A DNA stretch of 64,000 bases, taken from contig OU015650.1 of the NCBI GenBank assembly GCA_907165275.2, positions 12,430,001-12,494,000 of the forward strand, given 5' to 3'. The notes under the pieces were generated by a model. That model was not told the DNA's origin. It made no database searches and saw only the letters and a program-made list of their open reading frames with translations. The DNA is from Zygaena filipendulae (Eukaryota; Arthropoda; Insecta; Lepidoptera; Zygaenidae). The translations under genes and the position numbers were made by a program. Below, piece by piece: positions 35,131 to 46,768 of this stretch; the stretch's first letter is position 1; every line of letters begins with the position of its first letter.

Positions 35131-35376
35131 ATGCAGCTGTTACACGAGTACATAACGCACCCAGTCAACATCAAAGATTTGAATGTGAATGGTAACACGA
35201 AGGATGCCTCATCAGGTAACTACGAGTTAAAGGATAAGAGATCATCTGATGCGTCGCTATTGGTCATGAATCCGGTAGCGAGTGGAGACAATGTCGCCCT
35301 GGGGCTCAACTCCGCTCACAAGTTGAAGGAAGAACTGCCTCCGCTAGTGCCGTGCTGCGAAGGAAAGGAATTACAG
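35131..35376 (+). CDS. Unknown gene, exon 1 (residues 1-82)
   Basis: It ends KEELPPLVPCCEGKELQ at CAG|GTTAAT. Phase 0. The composition (Asn, Asp, Ser, Lys) looks disordered. Confidence 0.7.
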
Positions 35377-38300
35377 GTTAATTTATATCTATCACTTTAA
35401 ATAAAAATCAAATGGTGCTCGTCGATAAGCATGCCACTTTATAACGGTTGGATCGATTTGGCAATTTTTCTTAATGATCGCAGAAGTCCGAAAAAGGTTT
35501 TTAGGGAAAGAACAATTTTAAGTTTTCTGGAAAACTGGTGAAATACTCAGACGAAATAAAAAGTCGTGAAACATTGAAAGTGATTTTTTTCTATGGGATT
35601 TAGGTATGTAATTTTATCGAAATTCGGAACCGGAAACATCGATCGGGATCGGATATTATAATCAAAAATAGATCTGACAGCATCAACACCCAACCAAAAC
35701 TATAAGAAATTTTAGAATTACAACCCTAGTCGTTATATACTCTTTGCCCAAGGCATTGGCAGGTAATAGTTTTGATCCCGGGACGAATTTTTTTGATTTG
35801 AAACTTGGTCTTTTAATAACTGTCTTCAAAAAAGAGGTTATTCACCTTGGTTTTTGTAAGATCTCGATTACGTTTAAAATTTAAATAGGTACGTATAAAT
35901 AGGTCACTAGGTATACTTACTCTTTTCGTCTTATGAAAACCTGTATAGAGCGAATTTGAATAACAGCGCGACCTTTTTATGATTGATATAGGGATCGAAC
36001 CCTTAAAAATTCGTTAGTGCCTACCGACCCCATCTACATTCATCTATTGAACAAGTTTTGTGTAACTAGACACTGATTAAAATCCCACACTTCTTACCTT
36101 TTCGATAACTAACTTTAACAAAAGATATCGAATAAATTATTAGGTAAGTGTTTTGGTATGTACCTACCGATCAGGTTTATTACAGGTATACCTACTTATC
36201 TACCTCTGCAGACAAGACATCTAGACTTGTACCTACTCGGTATTAGCACAGATAATTTAATACCTACTATAAGTACTAGTTGGCAAAGTATTAGTAAGTA
36301 TTATGGATAATTATACATAATATAGGCAGCTAATACACGCTTCATTAGATACGTTGGTATATTTCCTGTTTCTCTGTTTGGGAATACTTATATGCGCTGG
36401 CGGTCACGTCGCCAGCTGATAGTAAGATATTACCTATTTACATCCTTTCCTTTAAACGATTACGGACTACGCGGTAAATCAAAACCTTTTTTTGAATAAG
36501 ACTACAAGGAAAAGACAACTGCGAAAATCCTATCCAATCCTATAATGTTATATCCATATTCGGATTCCTGTCTTTGATAGATGAATTAGGTAGGTAGTAT
36601 TTTCTTCAATGTGTGCAGTTTTAAGATATTTTAACAATAAAGATGGATAATAATAGATTTTTATCTGGTGTCCTTGATTTAAAAGTCTGATACGCAGATA
36701 AACGAGGATCTGGTGCGCAGCGGTCTATCAGCGATATCGGTGAAGCACGATGGTGTCATTCAGTGCCTGAGCATGTCGCACGCCAGCGAGAAGTTGCAAG
36801 CGCCGCCCGGACTAGTCAAGGTGAACGCTAATTTTATCTATATTACCTTTTTTTATGTCATAGGGGGCAAACGGGCAAGTGATTACCGCCGCCCATAGAC
36901 ATCTGGAACACCAGAAGACTTGCAGGTGCGTTGCCGAACTGGCTTTCAAGTGGGGCTGCCGGAACACACCATTAGGTGCTTGGCGACAGATTTGCAACTC
37001 GAAGGTGGTAGCTAGCCAGCCGGGCACAAGAGAGCGCCCTACCACCATGCTATGGTTTCCCCACGATGTTTTCCTTCACCGACAACTCAAGCTTATTGTT
37101 AGGGTTTGAACCTACGCCTTGCGGCGTTTGATCCGAACGCACCAACCACTGAGCTATCATCGCTGTTAAATGTTCGCATCGTCGGTTGTGTTACCTACTT
37201 TATAATTACTACATTATATTATACTAGTTGTGCCCCGCGGTTTCACCCGCGTGAGTTTCGGAATTCCCGCAGGAACTCCCTTTAGGGGGATGAAAAATCT
37301 CCGGCTCCGTGAAATCCTTTCCAATGTATAATTAATCGTTAACACTATAAATTATGGAACGTATCGTCATTCGTCATGTCATGTACGTATGTAGGTATAT
37401 GGACGCAGATAAGCAATAACATGTTAACCCACAAAATTAAGTTACCTATTCAGAACGATTTATTGAGAGTTAGGGAACGTTTTTTAATTATGTGTTTACC
37501 TTATTACATTGTTTAAGTATGTACCTACTTAACTAAATGTTGAACATAAAAAATGTTGACAGAAAATGGCGCTAAAATTTCTCCAGTGTGGGTTAACACA
37601 CTATTGCTTATCTATGTCCATATAATAAGTAATCGTCCAATCAAAAATCCAACTTTTCGTTATGTTTCTTAGTTTTATACTTAACACGCCTCAGGGGTTA
37701 ATAGTGTGAATGCACAGTCAGTTATCTTTAAAAGGGTGATTTATATTATGCTACGGTAATTTTATGTTTTGGATATTTTATATTTCAGCATCGCAACTCG
37801 TTCCGGAGTCTCCACAGACCGGACTTGAAGCGGGTGCCTTACCTTCGACGCATGAGTCCTGACGAATTGGAGACAATATTCCGCGGCTACGCCGATCCGC
37901 CCACACGCGCATCCACTAAAACTGGTAACATCGTTTAGTTAAAGGCGTTGGTCCATCACTGCCTTCATCGATAGTCAGATGACGTTGCCGAAGTAAAAAT
38001 ACCTACAGACATGCATTCAGTAAGATCTTGGCATCCAAGATTGTGGTTATGGCTCTACGTACGAACGAAGAAAACATGGAACTTGCACTTCGCGCTAGAA
38101 AATAACCAACGTAAACATGGGTTGCACCATTTTTGCTCAAACGATTTTAGTAAATTGAACTCAAAGTAAAAAGACTTATGGTTTTTTAATTCATTATGAG
38201 TTTTAATCGTACGCCGCGTCTATATCAAATGTACAATTGAAAAATTCGACCCTATTCCTTTGAACTACGTTTTATTTTGTTTCTTGTGACAAAATGACGC

Positions 38301-40364
38301 GGGTATAGTTTGAAAATTGCCATGTCATTTTTGTTCATCGAGGCCAACACAACCGCTAGTTGGACTTGGCCCCATATCGAAACGGGTCAAAGTACCAAGT
38401 CTTAAGATGCGTATGAAATTATCTACAGCTGACATGACGACGACGCTAGCGCAACGATCGATGGTAGAAACACAACCGTCATCCTGCAGTTCCGAATTCG
38501 ATTACAAACCATTTCGTTCCTCGGTGACTGCTGCGGTGGACTAATGCAACACACGCTTGCCAACTTATTTATAGTATTCGCCTTCTATTGCAAGAGGCTC
38601 ATGGAGAATATAATTTACGTATGATTTTCAGACTGTCGTAAAGAATCCACAAGAGTATCACTACCACCGGACGAGAACATCAGAACCAGGGATCTCAAAG
38701 ACCGTGAAGTTATCAGTCATGATGTTGGTATGTAGCTATGTTAAAAAGGCTCTTTGTAGGTTTAGGGGCATGAAGACTTGACAGAGTCTGATTATGTAAT
38801 TGCGGGAGCCTCTGGCCGACACGTACGCCCTTATTTGGAGCAGCTTTGTCACCTGTCCTCTTAAGCACGAATACATGATGTTTCTTTAAGGATCACGTGT
38901 TTACATCTTCATCCTGCAAAGACATCTGCGCCGAAAAGACGTGGGGAATCGCTGAAAGCGCGCTCTAGACTCTCTGGCCTTCAACCTTAAGTTTTCGTGG
39001 CATTGAAGTGAAAATGTTCCCACTTCCAGGCAACGGCACAGGTCCACTGCACCCCATCCCGGAGACCCGGTCCGGAGCGGAGGACGTCCCGGCGGGCATG
39101 CGGCTGCACGGCGCCAGGGCGAGACTCTACACCTCCGTGCTGGCAGGGGCCAGGGCTGGTGATCAACTCGAGTGAGAGACAGCTAAATAGTTAAACTCAT
39201 CAAATCATTCGGACAAGATAGCCTACTGTCTGATATTACATATTAGGTATATAAAAAATAGAGTAGTCTTGATATACCTACATCAAAATATTGTAGACGC
39301 AGAATCCCATGACCTTGATACCTACCTACTTACCAACAATGGCAATTTTCAACAGAGCTCAACAAAGGAGAAGTAATATTATGTATTATGCGGGAAAATC
39401 TAAAACCTCCCAAAATACGTATAATTCGTGACATACCTAATAAATCACGTGTCATGTTGTTTGTCCGCGATGGACTCCGAAACTACTGAACGGATTTTGA
39501 TAAAATTTTGTAACCATTTATAATATGGTCCAACTTAAAAGATAGGATAGTTTTTATCCCGGAATTCCCGCGGGAACTCCGGAATTACCGCGGGTGAAAC
39601 CGCGGGGAACAGCTAGTCTTAATATATATAAATCACGTGTCACGTTGTTTATCCGCGATGGACTCCGAAACTACTGAACGGATTTTGATAAATTTTTTTA
39701 ACCATTTATATGGTTCAACTTAAAAGATAGGATAATTTTTATCCCGGAATTCCCGTGGGAACTCCGGAATTAATGTGGGGAATAGTTAATCACCGTGAAC
39801 TACTGTCAGGGGTGCATAGAAAGACATAGAAGAAGTACCTACTTTTTCCCGGAATTCCCGCGGGAACTCCGAAATTACCGCGGATGAAATCGCGGGGGAC
39901 AGCGTAATATTATAAAACAAAGTCCTGCGCCGCGTCTACCTGTCTATCTGTTCGTCTGTCTCAAAAACTACTGAACGGATTTTCATGCGAATTTCATCAG
40001 TAGAGTGATTGAAGAGGAAGGTTTATACGTGCCTATATTTTATCCTAAAATTCCCGCGGGAACTCTAAAATTACTCCAAGAAACGGCGGGTGACAGCTAG
40101 TTAACTGTAAGGTAGGTAGGTATTTACAAAATGGGGTAGGTATATTCTGATTCTATTTTAAAAGTTTTTTTTTTCTTCACGAGGAAATTTTTCTTTGTTT
40201 AAAGTGGTATTTCAACTAACGAAGACTTCGACGGTCGCGTCCCAGACGAAGTTCTGCCCGAAGATGAAGTACAACTCAACGAGGAGCTGCAAATCATTCT
40301 GCCACCGCGATGCGATGACGTCACCGCTGAATCTTCGATCACTACCAATTCCACAGAGAGCTAG
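35131..40364 (+). CDS. Unrecognised polar protein, six exons, ~300 aa
   Basis: Exons: 35131-35376, 36698-36820, 37789-37924, 38632-38727, 39030-39171, 40205-40364. All five junctions use GT-AG sites and keep frame. The ATG (CACTATGCAG) opens MQLLHEYITHPVNIKDLNVN. I recognise no domain, signal peptide or membrane segment. The chain is polar and low in hydrophobic runs; a basic stretch in exon 3 (HRNSFRSLHRPDLKRVPYLR) precedes SPDELETIFRGY, and the C terminus is strongly acidic (NEDFDGRVPDEVLPEDEVQL). That suggests a disordered protein or scaffold tail. Exon 2 could start four codons earlier at 36686 (after TTTAAAAG). It follows the FSIP2-like gene on the same strand by 2.6 kb, with a polyadenylation signal between, so it is a separate gene. 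AATAAA lies at 40653. Coding status is inferred from splice phase and codon content. Confidence 0.65.
36698..36820 (+). CDS. Unknown gene, exon 2 (residues 83-123)
   Basis: Reads INEDLVRSGLSAISVKHDGV then QCLSMSHASEKLQAPPGLVK, donor AAG|GTGAAC. A SINE begins within about 25 bp of this donor. Confidence 0.7.
36845..37165 (-). mobile_element. tRNA-derived SINE
   Basis: On the minus strand the head reads GATGATAGCTCAGTGGTTGG (A box) and GTAGGTTCAAACCCTAACAA (B box), as in a tRNA-derived SINE. The body then passes through ACCTAATGGTGTGTTCCGGC and GCACCTGCAAGTCTTCTGG and ends in ACCGCCGCCC-type sequence near the exon 2 donor. Confidence 0.75.
37223..37285 (+). repeat. Head fragment of a GC-headed repeat
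   Basis: CTAGTTGTGCCCCGCGGTTT to AATTCCCGCAGGAACTCC; the body is absent. Confidence 0.7.
37401..37619 (-). mobile_element. MITE with GGACATAGATAAGCAATA ends, copy 3, 4-bp TSD ATAT
   Basis: 219 bp, inverted relative to copies 1 and 2, flanked by ATAT. It lies in intron 2 of the unknown gene, 170 bp before exon 3. Confidence 0.9.
37789..37924 (+). CDS. Unknown gene, exon 3 (residues 124-169)
   Basis: Acceptor TTTATATTTCAG. It is the most ordered-looking exon, with RVPYLRRMSPDELETIFRGY. It leaves one base (G), which can be completed by exon 38632 or by the optional exon 38360. Confidence 0.75.
38360..38544 (+). CDS. Optional exon of the unknown gene (frame-switching or alternative terminal)
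   Basis: After acceptor CAACCGCTAG, TT completes Val with the G of exon 3 and the frame stays open through GLGPISKRVKVPSLKMRMKL and SSEFDYKPFRSSVTAAVD to TAA at 38542-38544. Used as a last exon it gives a protein of about 229 residues. Used as an internal exon with the TCG|GTGACT donor at 38524 it leaves phase 0 and moves the remaining three exons into a different open frame. Skipping it gives the ~300-residue main model. Confidence 0.4.
38632..38727 (+). CDS. Unknown gene, exon 4 of the main model (residues 169-201)
   Basis: Acceptor ATGATTTTCAG, donor TTG|GTATGT. In the main frame it reads CRKESTRVSLPPDENIRTRD then LKDREVISHDVG. A second frame is also open over its whole length. Confidence 0.7.
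39030..39171 (+). CDS. Unknown gene, exon 5 (residues 201-248)
   Basis: Very GC-rich: GNGTGPLHPIPETRSGAEDV then LYTSVLAGARAGDQL. The donor is GA|GTGAGA; reading on gives an immediate TGA, which supports splicing there. Confidence 0.7.
39447..40103 (-). repeat. Three inverted GC-headed repeats in direct series
   Basis: Units at 39447-39617 and 39620-39903 ('ACAACGTGACACGTG' subfamily, the second double-headed) and 39905-40103 ('CGCGTCTGTC' subfamily). They fill most of the last intron of the unknown gene. The first two share long identical stretches, so they are young or were duplicated. Confidence 0.8.
40205..40364 (+). CDS. Unknown gene, terminal exon (residues 248-300)
   Basis: Acceptor TTTGTTTAAAG. 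It reads GISTNEDFDGRVPDEVLPED, then VQLNEELQIILPPRCDD, and ends TTNSTES before TAG. Acidic throughout. Confidence 0.7.
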
Positions 40365-40652
40365 AGCAATTTCATATTTATCACTATCGACTTAAAGATT
40401 CAATTTAATTAAATAGAATCAATGAACATTGGCAAACTTTAATGAAATTTGGTTCAAAACGCAAAGGTATCGGTCTGAAAGTGCGTCAAAGAATGACAAG
40501 ACTGATACAAAATTCCAAGAGAAGATTTGGACGTATCGTTATGTACACACAATGGTTGTTGGATTCGATATTAAATAATATTTAAGTTTTCAATTTTAAT
40601 ACGTTTTTAATTTACATAATCTTTACATTTTAATAACAAAAATATATTGGCA

Positions 40653-40658
40653 AATAAA
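40653..40658 (+). terminator. Polyadenylation signal for the unknown gene
   Basis: AATAAA about 290 bp past the stop, in AT-rich DNA. Confidence 0.5.
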
Positions 40659-41200
40659 TTTTTATAATATTGAAACTTGAAAGCATACATAGGAGATTTT
40701 TTTTACAGTTTACACAACTAAAATTTATTTCTCTAAAAATATTTGAGGCTAAATTAGAACATATTGTATGGAGATACCAAGTTACATCGTAGATGAATTT
40801 CGATTGGATTTAACATTTTCTTCTTTCATAATAAATTCTCGATTCCGGCATATTAGGGTACTTATAGCCAAAATTTTTTAACAAAACTCTTTTAAAATAG
40901 AATAGTAAACCCTTTTAATTGTGCACTGGAACTGGAATCAGTTTCAATGTCTGCAGAAACATGTTTAAAAAATAAAAAAATACATAAACTATGCAAATAG
41001 TCAATAAATGGAATTCGCTTTTAACAAAAGCGCCCTCTATCATAACGTTTTGTGACTTCCTCAACATCTTTTACTCCCAGACAAAAACAGTAAGTACCTT
41101 ATTATGAGTTGCGAGTAAATAAAACGAATGATATAGTTTTAGGCGACATACACAAAGGTCACATAGTAACACAAAAATGGATGCCGTGTAGTGGAACGCC

Positions 41201-41531
41201 TAATGGGCATGTTGACTAATTTTTATTTTTTAGTCCGTCTTGTAGATTATTAAAAAATATTGGACACGTATTTTTTCTTTTTTTACGTAATCAAAAAATA
41301 ACGGCGATATATTGTTGCAATTTCACGTGACGTCACTATTCTGACAGTTTGTATGGCGGTTTTAGCGGTTAGCGACGTCACGACCCCCTCACCCTAAACT
41401 TTAATGCGCTTTATCTCTGTATATTTTAATTTATTTGAAAAAGCAAAAAATACGTGTGTAATGTTTTTTTATTTTCTAACTGACGGACTAATTAGAATTT
41501 TGATTTTCAAAAGTAGTCCACATCCCCATTA
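41201..41531. mobile_element. Palindromic MITE with AGTCCGTC core, copy 2 of 4
   Basis: Outer arms TAATGGGCATGTTGACTA and TAGTCCACATCCCCATTA are near-perfect complements. The inner core matches copy 1 in reverse. GTGACGTCACTATTCTGACA sits near the centre. Confidence 0.8.
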
Positions 41532-42493
41532 ACATACAAACTTACGACTTGCTATTGGCTCGAGAATTCCTTGGTATTTGTGAAAATCAGCATTGATTTT
41601 ATATGCTCATTTTTTAAGTATGATAGTTTAAATTAATCAACGTATACATTTACAAGAAGTATAGTGAACTCCACAGTCAGGAGACAATAATAATTTAACA
41701 ACAATTTAAATATTAATTAAACTAATAGGTATCTAATGTGTCGTAGTGAGACAGTCGCGAAAGCGAAAACGTGGCGTTTCGTTACACGAGAATGGTTAGA
41801 GTTTTATCTTATATAGTATAAAATTAAAATAATCGTAAAGTAATAAAAAATATTCCAAAATATAATCTTAATCAAAATTCATAAAATTCTTATCGCTCGT
41901 TCGCACGCTCTCAATGCTCACATCGCTTCGTAACTTTTACCAATGATTGAGTAGAACGAAAAAAACATGGTCAAAATTACTGTCTAATTTTCGTGGCAAA
42001 TGTCTAACTTCCTACAAAAAGAAGTGAGTTTGCGAGTGAAAGACGTTTGAGACAAGTCTCCGTCTTATTTGTCTATCAATCAAATTTTTTAACTACCTAC
42101 TTACACCTTTTTTAAAAAAATCACTGAACTAAAAATACCTCTTATTTATCAGAACCAAAAAAGCTTTATGCGAAAACCAGGAAGTGATAAATTTTCTTCG
42201 GCGTAAGAAACTCTAAAATAGCAAACATTTAAAATTAAATGTCAAGTATTAAGAACACCCCATGGGCATAGCGATAAAGCCTATACGTCAGATTGATTCA
42301 CCTGAGCAAAATAGAAGTTTAGAAGTTAGTTTACATGGAAGTAAGTTACAAAATTAAATTATGGATCAAAATCGCAAGTCTTTTTTGAACATTGTATGTA
42401 ACATTCATCCTGACAAAAGTGATAATGGTCCCCGAGCTAACCCTATATACAAAAAAAATATCTTCAATATCCGGCATCATAAAAATAACTTTT

Positions 42494-42732
42494 ACCGCCG
42501 CACTCAGAGTCGACTTTAATGATTACTTAGTTAAGTATAGATTTTTAAAACAAAACTGCCGCAATCAGAGACGTTCAGTAAATTAATGTTAATTGGCATT
42601 TAATGAGATGTAACTTAATTAGTTAAATGCCAATTAACATTAATTTATTAAACTTGTCTGATTGCGGCAGTTTTGTTTTAAAAATCTATACTTAACTAAG
42701 TAATCATTAAAGTCGACTCTGAGTGCGGCCGT
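42494..42732. mobile_element. Palindromic MITE (ACCGCCGCACTCAGAGTCGA family), self-nested form
   Basis: The outer arms equal the simple copy at 3996. At the centre sits a second palindrome whose ends, CTGCCGCAATCAGAGACG, look like a diverged version of the outer ends CCGCCGCACTCAGAGTCG. The whole 239 bp can fold as one hairpin. Confidence 0.85.
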
Positions 42733-43153
42733 TAACCCTTTCACCGCCAGTTTTGCTAGCCTTAACTTACCTCCAGCGCCACACGCTTTAGGCATGATTG
42801 CTCCTAGTGTTGAGAATGCTTAAAATCGCTAATTAAATTAATGTAATAAATATAAAACTGCAAGGACTGTGTGTGTGTGAGGGCACATAAGGACATAACG
42901 TAATCTGTGTTTGTATACTTTAATAAATAAATAAATAAAAGTGCGGTGATTTGTTATTGACTATTACGTGTCTGGCGCCAAGAGCACGTCTTTCGTAGAT
43001 CATGATATTACGGGGATGCGGTGAAAGGACTAAAATGGATGTATAATACAATGGTTAATTTGACTCGCAAGTGTCACTGATAATAAGTTAAATATAAACT
43101 AAAAATATATTATTTAAGGTGTATTTCTGGCGATTTCGACTAAACCACGTTTA

Positions 43154-43513
43154 TACAACATGTTAATGAATTAACGAAAACTAGAAAGTAGTTTTCTCAG
43201 AATCAACTTCCGAATCGATCGCACCATGTTTCTAATATATAGGTTATATTGTTTCGTTTTTATTAGCCCATGTCTAAATTATTTACAATACAATATGGCC
43301 TCGTATGCCGCGCGCCGCCCGTAGCGAAAAATTCTAATCGGTTATAAGTCGGGTGAGGGCGTAGCGCTTAAAATGTCGTAGATAGGTCACCTCCAAACTA
43401 ATGATGAATAACTTTTGGACTGTAATTTTTTCGACATAATTTATATTTTAATTATATTATTTTTTTTTAAATGGGGTGTATCAGGTTTTTGGTTAATTCA
43501 TTAACACGTTGTA
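43154..43513 (+). mobile_element. MITE, TIR ACGTGTTAATGAATTAAC family, intact copy
   Basis: 360 bp from TACAACATGTTAATGAATTA to TAATTCATTAACACGTTGTA. Reference copy for the fragments at 51-390 and 33533-34857. Confidence 0.85.
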
Positions 43514-44031
43514 TATGATAAAGAATTTGTTCTATTCTCGTCTATATATATTTTATTCTAAGATGATTCGAAAACTAATATCCAATTTCCGCTTTTGAAC
43601 AGAATTTAAAAAGAGGAAGGCTCTGCGTTCTTCGCTAATTTGTTTTCTATTTAACTAGACGACTGATTTTACTATTATTTAACTGGAGAATTTTATGATA
43701 TACGTACATAAGGGAAAGCTTAATTACAAATTCATTTATGAATAAGTGAAAGTTGTTTTATTCTCCAATAATTAATTATAAACGAGAATTTTTCCTTTCG
43801 ATGTAAATATCCACAGTATAAACTGGACATTCAAGTGAGTATTCAAAAAAAGAAATACTACGTAAATACATCTTCACAAAATTTGCAGATATCTAACTAA
43901 ATCTCAATAAGTAGGTAATATGTACATACGCAGTGCAAAACTTTCCTTATATACAAGCTTAGATCGAACCGATCGGTCGTATTGTAGTTGGACTATAAAA
44001 TTCCGGCTCTGTTATAAGTATTATGTGCTAT

Positions 44032-44325
44032 AGTAAAAGAGTAGAATCCGCGATTCTGTACATTGAATATTTTTTTCCAACAACTGAGCGGGGGCGATCA
44101 GAGTAACCAAACTAACCAACCACGAAAAAGATTTTAAAATTCTTTTCTGTCTGTCTGTTCACGATTATTTCCGAATCAACTAAAGGGATCATGCGGTTTT
44201 CACGGGTAAATTAAGCTTAGCTTGGAGCAACATATCGGATTTGTTTCATTTAAATCGGATGTGGGGAAAAAAGTTGTTATGTATAAGCGTTTCACGCGGG
44301 TGAAACCGCGAGGCACGGCTAACAA
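44032..44325 (-). repeat. GC-headed repeat, 'CGCGGATTCTACTC' subfamily, inverted
   Basis: Counterpart of 17321-17605, from AAAAGAGTAGAATCCGCGAT to GTGAAACCGCGAGGCACGGC. Confidence 0.75.
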
Positions 44326-44461
44326 ATAAAGCTTTAGCAAGTTTCAAAATTCCGTTAGAAATTGAAGCCGATCGGTGTTTTCGTGAGAGGCCGTTTTCGC
44401 CACACTTGAAATTCCATGACCGCAGTATCAGTGCGCTGAATATATTGCTTATTCATTCGAT

Positions 44462-44638
44462 ACTAGCTGTTAATTTCTGTGGGAATTCCAGGACAGGACC
44501 CTGTGTCCTTCTCTGTACCCCTGACAACATATATGCAAAATTTCATGATGATCGGTTAAGCCATCTTGGCATGAAAGCGTAACAGGCAGACTGACAGACA
44601 GAGAGAGTTACTTTCGCATTTATAATATTAGTAAGGAT
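44462..44638 (+). repeat. 'AACAAACAAACTCAC' subfamily, head truncated
   Basis: CTAGCTGTTAATTTCTGTGG, then CCCTGACAACATATATGCAA, ending TTTCGCATTTATAATATTAG. Confidence 0.65.
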
Positions 44639-45626
44639 TTGGGGTATGCAATTAGGATGGACGATAGGTATTCCAACGATGTTACAAGAGAAAGTGCAAA
44701 TGCATCATTGGCGCTTAAAATATAGCAGTTGTAGCATATTGCTATTAAGTTCTGTGATACTTTGACGTTGTTCATGAGTATCAAAGCGAGAGCGTGTACC
44801 GTTCGTGAGCGAAAACGAGACATCTTCTTCATCTTCTTTAATAATGGCGTCTATAATTTTAATTTGCCAAAGACCATTGTCTGTCTGTCTGTGTTCTTAA
44901 TAATAAAAATCTCTTCATTTACTTCTTCAATTATGGCGAAACGCCAATGACAATGTTAGATTGTTCCCCAAGTTAAAACATGGCTCTCTTGAAAGCCAGT
45001 TTCCTGCTCAGAGTCCAAAATAGATTCTGAAAAGTGACTGAAATAACGAAGACAACGTGACACGCGTGTTTTCGGTACGGCTTTCACGTTTTCACATTGG
45101 TACAGAAATGTCGAGTCATAAAAAAAGCAATTAATTTTTTTTATATACGTCAAGGTGGTCAACGGTCAACCCGTTACAGCATCTAGGCTTTTGACGTTTT
45201 TTGACATCGTTCCGAACGTCCTGTTTATGAAAATGAACTTATTTAACAAGTATAACTGAATGTTTCGTTAGTCAAACTACAATACGACAATCATCAACTC
45301 GCATACACGTGCTATAATAATCTATCCTAACTACCTTAATAAACGTATTGCGAACTATTTATACATCGTGTAAGATTAAACGAGGGACATACTGATGAAG
45401 GATATTATAGGTAATCTCGAATCTATTTAAAAAAAGACAGATTAGATATATTATTTTGATATTTTGAAGTTATTATCCAATCTAATTAAAAAAAAGAATC
45501 TGAGTAGGTACATTAGTTACCGACGCTCTTACGAATCGCACCTAAGAGTAATACAACGCCCCATTCCTTGGTATTGTCACAGATGCACCGCAAATCATGT
45601 TAAAGTCATTTACCCGTAAAGCCACA

Positions 45627-45938
45627 ATAAGCTATTTGACTAAATGTTTATTTTTAGTCCGTCCTGTAGATTCATAAAAAATATTAGACACATATTTTTT
45701 CTTATTTCACGTAAGAAAAAAATAAAGGAGTTACGTTGAGTCGAAATGTCGCGTGACGTCACAAGCAGGTGCAGTTTATACGTGCATACGACGTTACGAG
45801 CCCCCACTCCCAAACTTTAACGCACTTTATCCAAGTATAGTTTTTTGATTTGAAAAAGCAAAATATACGTGTCTACTATTTTTTTATTATCCAACGGACT
45901 AAATAGAATTCAGAAAAAAAAATAGTCAAATAGCCTAT
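45627..45938. mobile_element. Palindromic MITE with AGTCCGTC core, copy 3 of 4
   Basis: Outer arms ATAAGCTATTTGACTA and TAGTCAAATAGCCTAT pair with each other but differ from the arms of copies 1 and 2. Core with GTGACGTCACAAGCAGG and ACGAGCCCCCACTCCC. Confidence 0.8.
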
Positions 45939-46766
45939 TTTTGTCAAGGTTTTCTCCGTGATTTAGTAGCATGAACTGTAGCTTGAATATGACTCTCGTT
46001 AAAACTTACACGGTGTATACCAAACCTTCGATTCACAAAATTGATTAAGAAACACAAACGCATGTTTAATCACCAAATTTTCTTTTACTATCATACAAAA
46101 AGGAGGCATTGACAATAATACCTGAACAATTAATTTTACAGAAATAAAGAAAACAAAAAACCATCATTTACTCTAAGACAGTAATCGTTTCAATTCTTTT
46201 AATTTAAATAATTAACGTAAAAAAATAATAATTAAATATAAATTCAATACAACAAGCTTCTATTTGTTTTATTAATTTAAATTAAATAATGGAATATAAT
46301 CGATTCTAATGTGTGACAAATAATGTTATTAATAGTAGAGTAATCACTTGATTGTTTTAGCTAGCTAGTATTAATAGTTTCAAAGTTTCAAGTCCGACGC
46401 GTTGGGACAGTGTGGGACACTGTGTGGGACAGTCACATATCGCGCACGACCACTGCGGTACAACTTACATCATTATCATATTATTATACTCGATATATAA
46501 ATTACATTTCATGTGGTTGATCCGATAAAACGACACTGGGAGGGGGAGAGAGCTCGTATTTATAAACGTTACTCACTCCGCTCTCAAGATATTATATATA
46601 CTGTCTCGCTCGTTACGCTCGAAAATGAAGGAGACAAAGACGCTGAGAGCGTCATCTAGTTTGAGTAGCGTGTATTAATACGACATACACTGGGTCACGT
46701 GCGTGGCTGTCACTAGATCCAACGGCGCGGCCGCAGCTTACAAATTAAATGGCATCGTTTTCCTCA

Positions 46767-46768
46767 CC
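46767..46768 (-). other. Candidate 3' splice site that is also a 5' splice site
   Basis: On the minus strand, CGTTTTTTATTTGCAG is followed immediately by GTGAGGAAAACG. A T-rich tract, CAG and then GTGAGG fits either an exon start or a zero-length recursive splice site as known in Drosophila. Which transcript would use it is unknown; Arf6 3'UTR splicing is one option. Confidence 0.25.
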
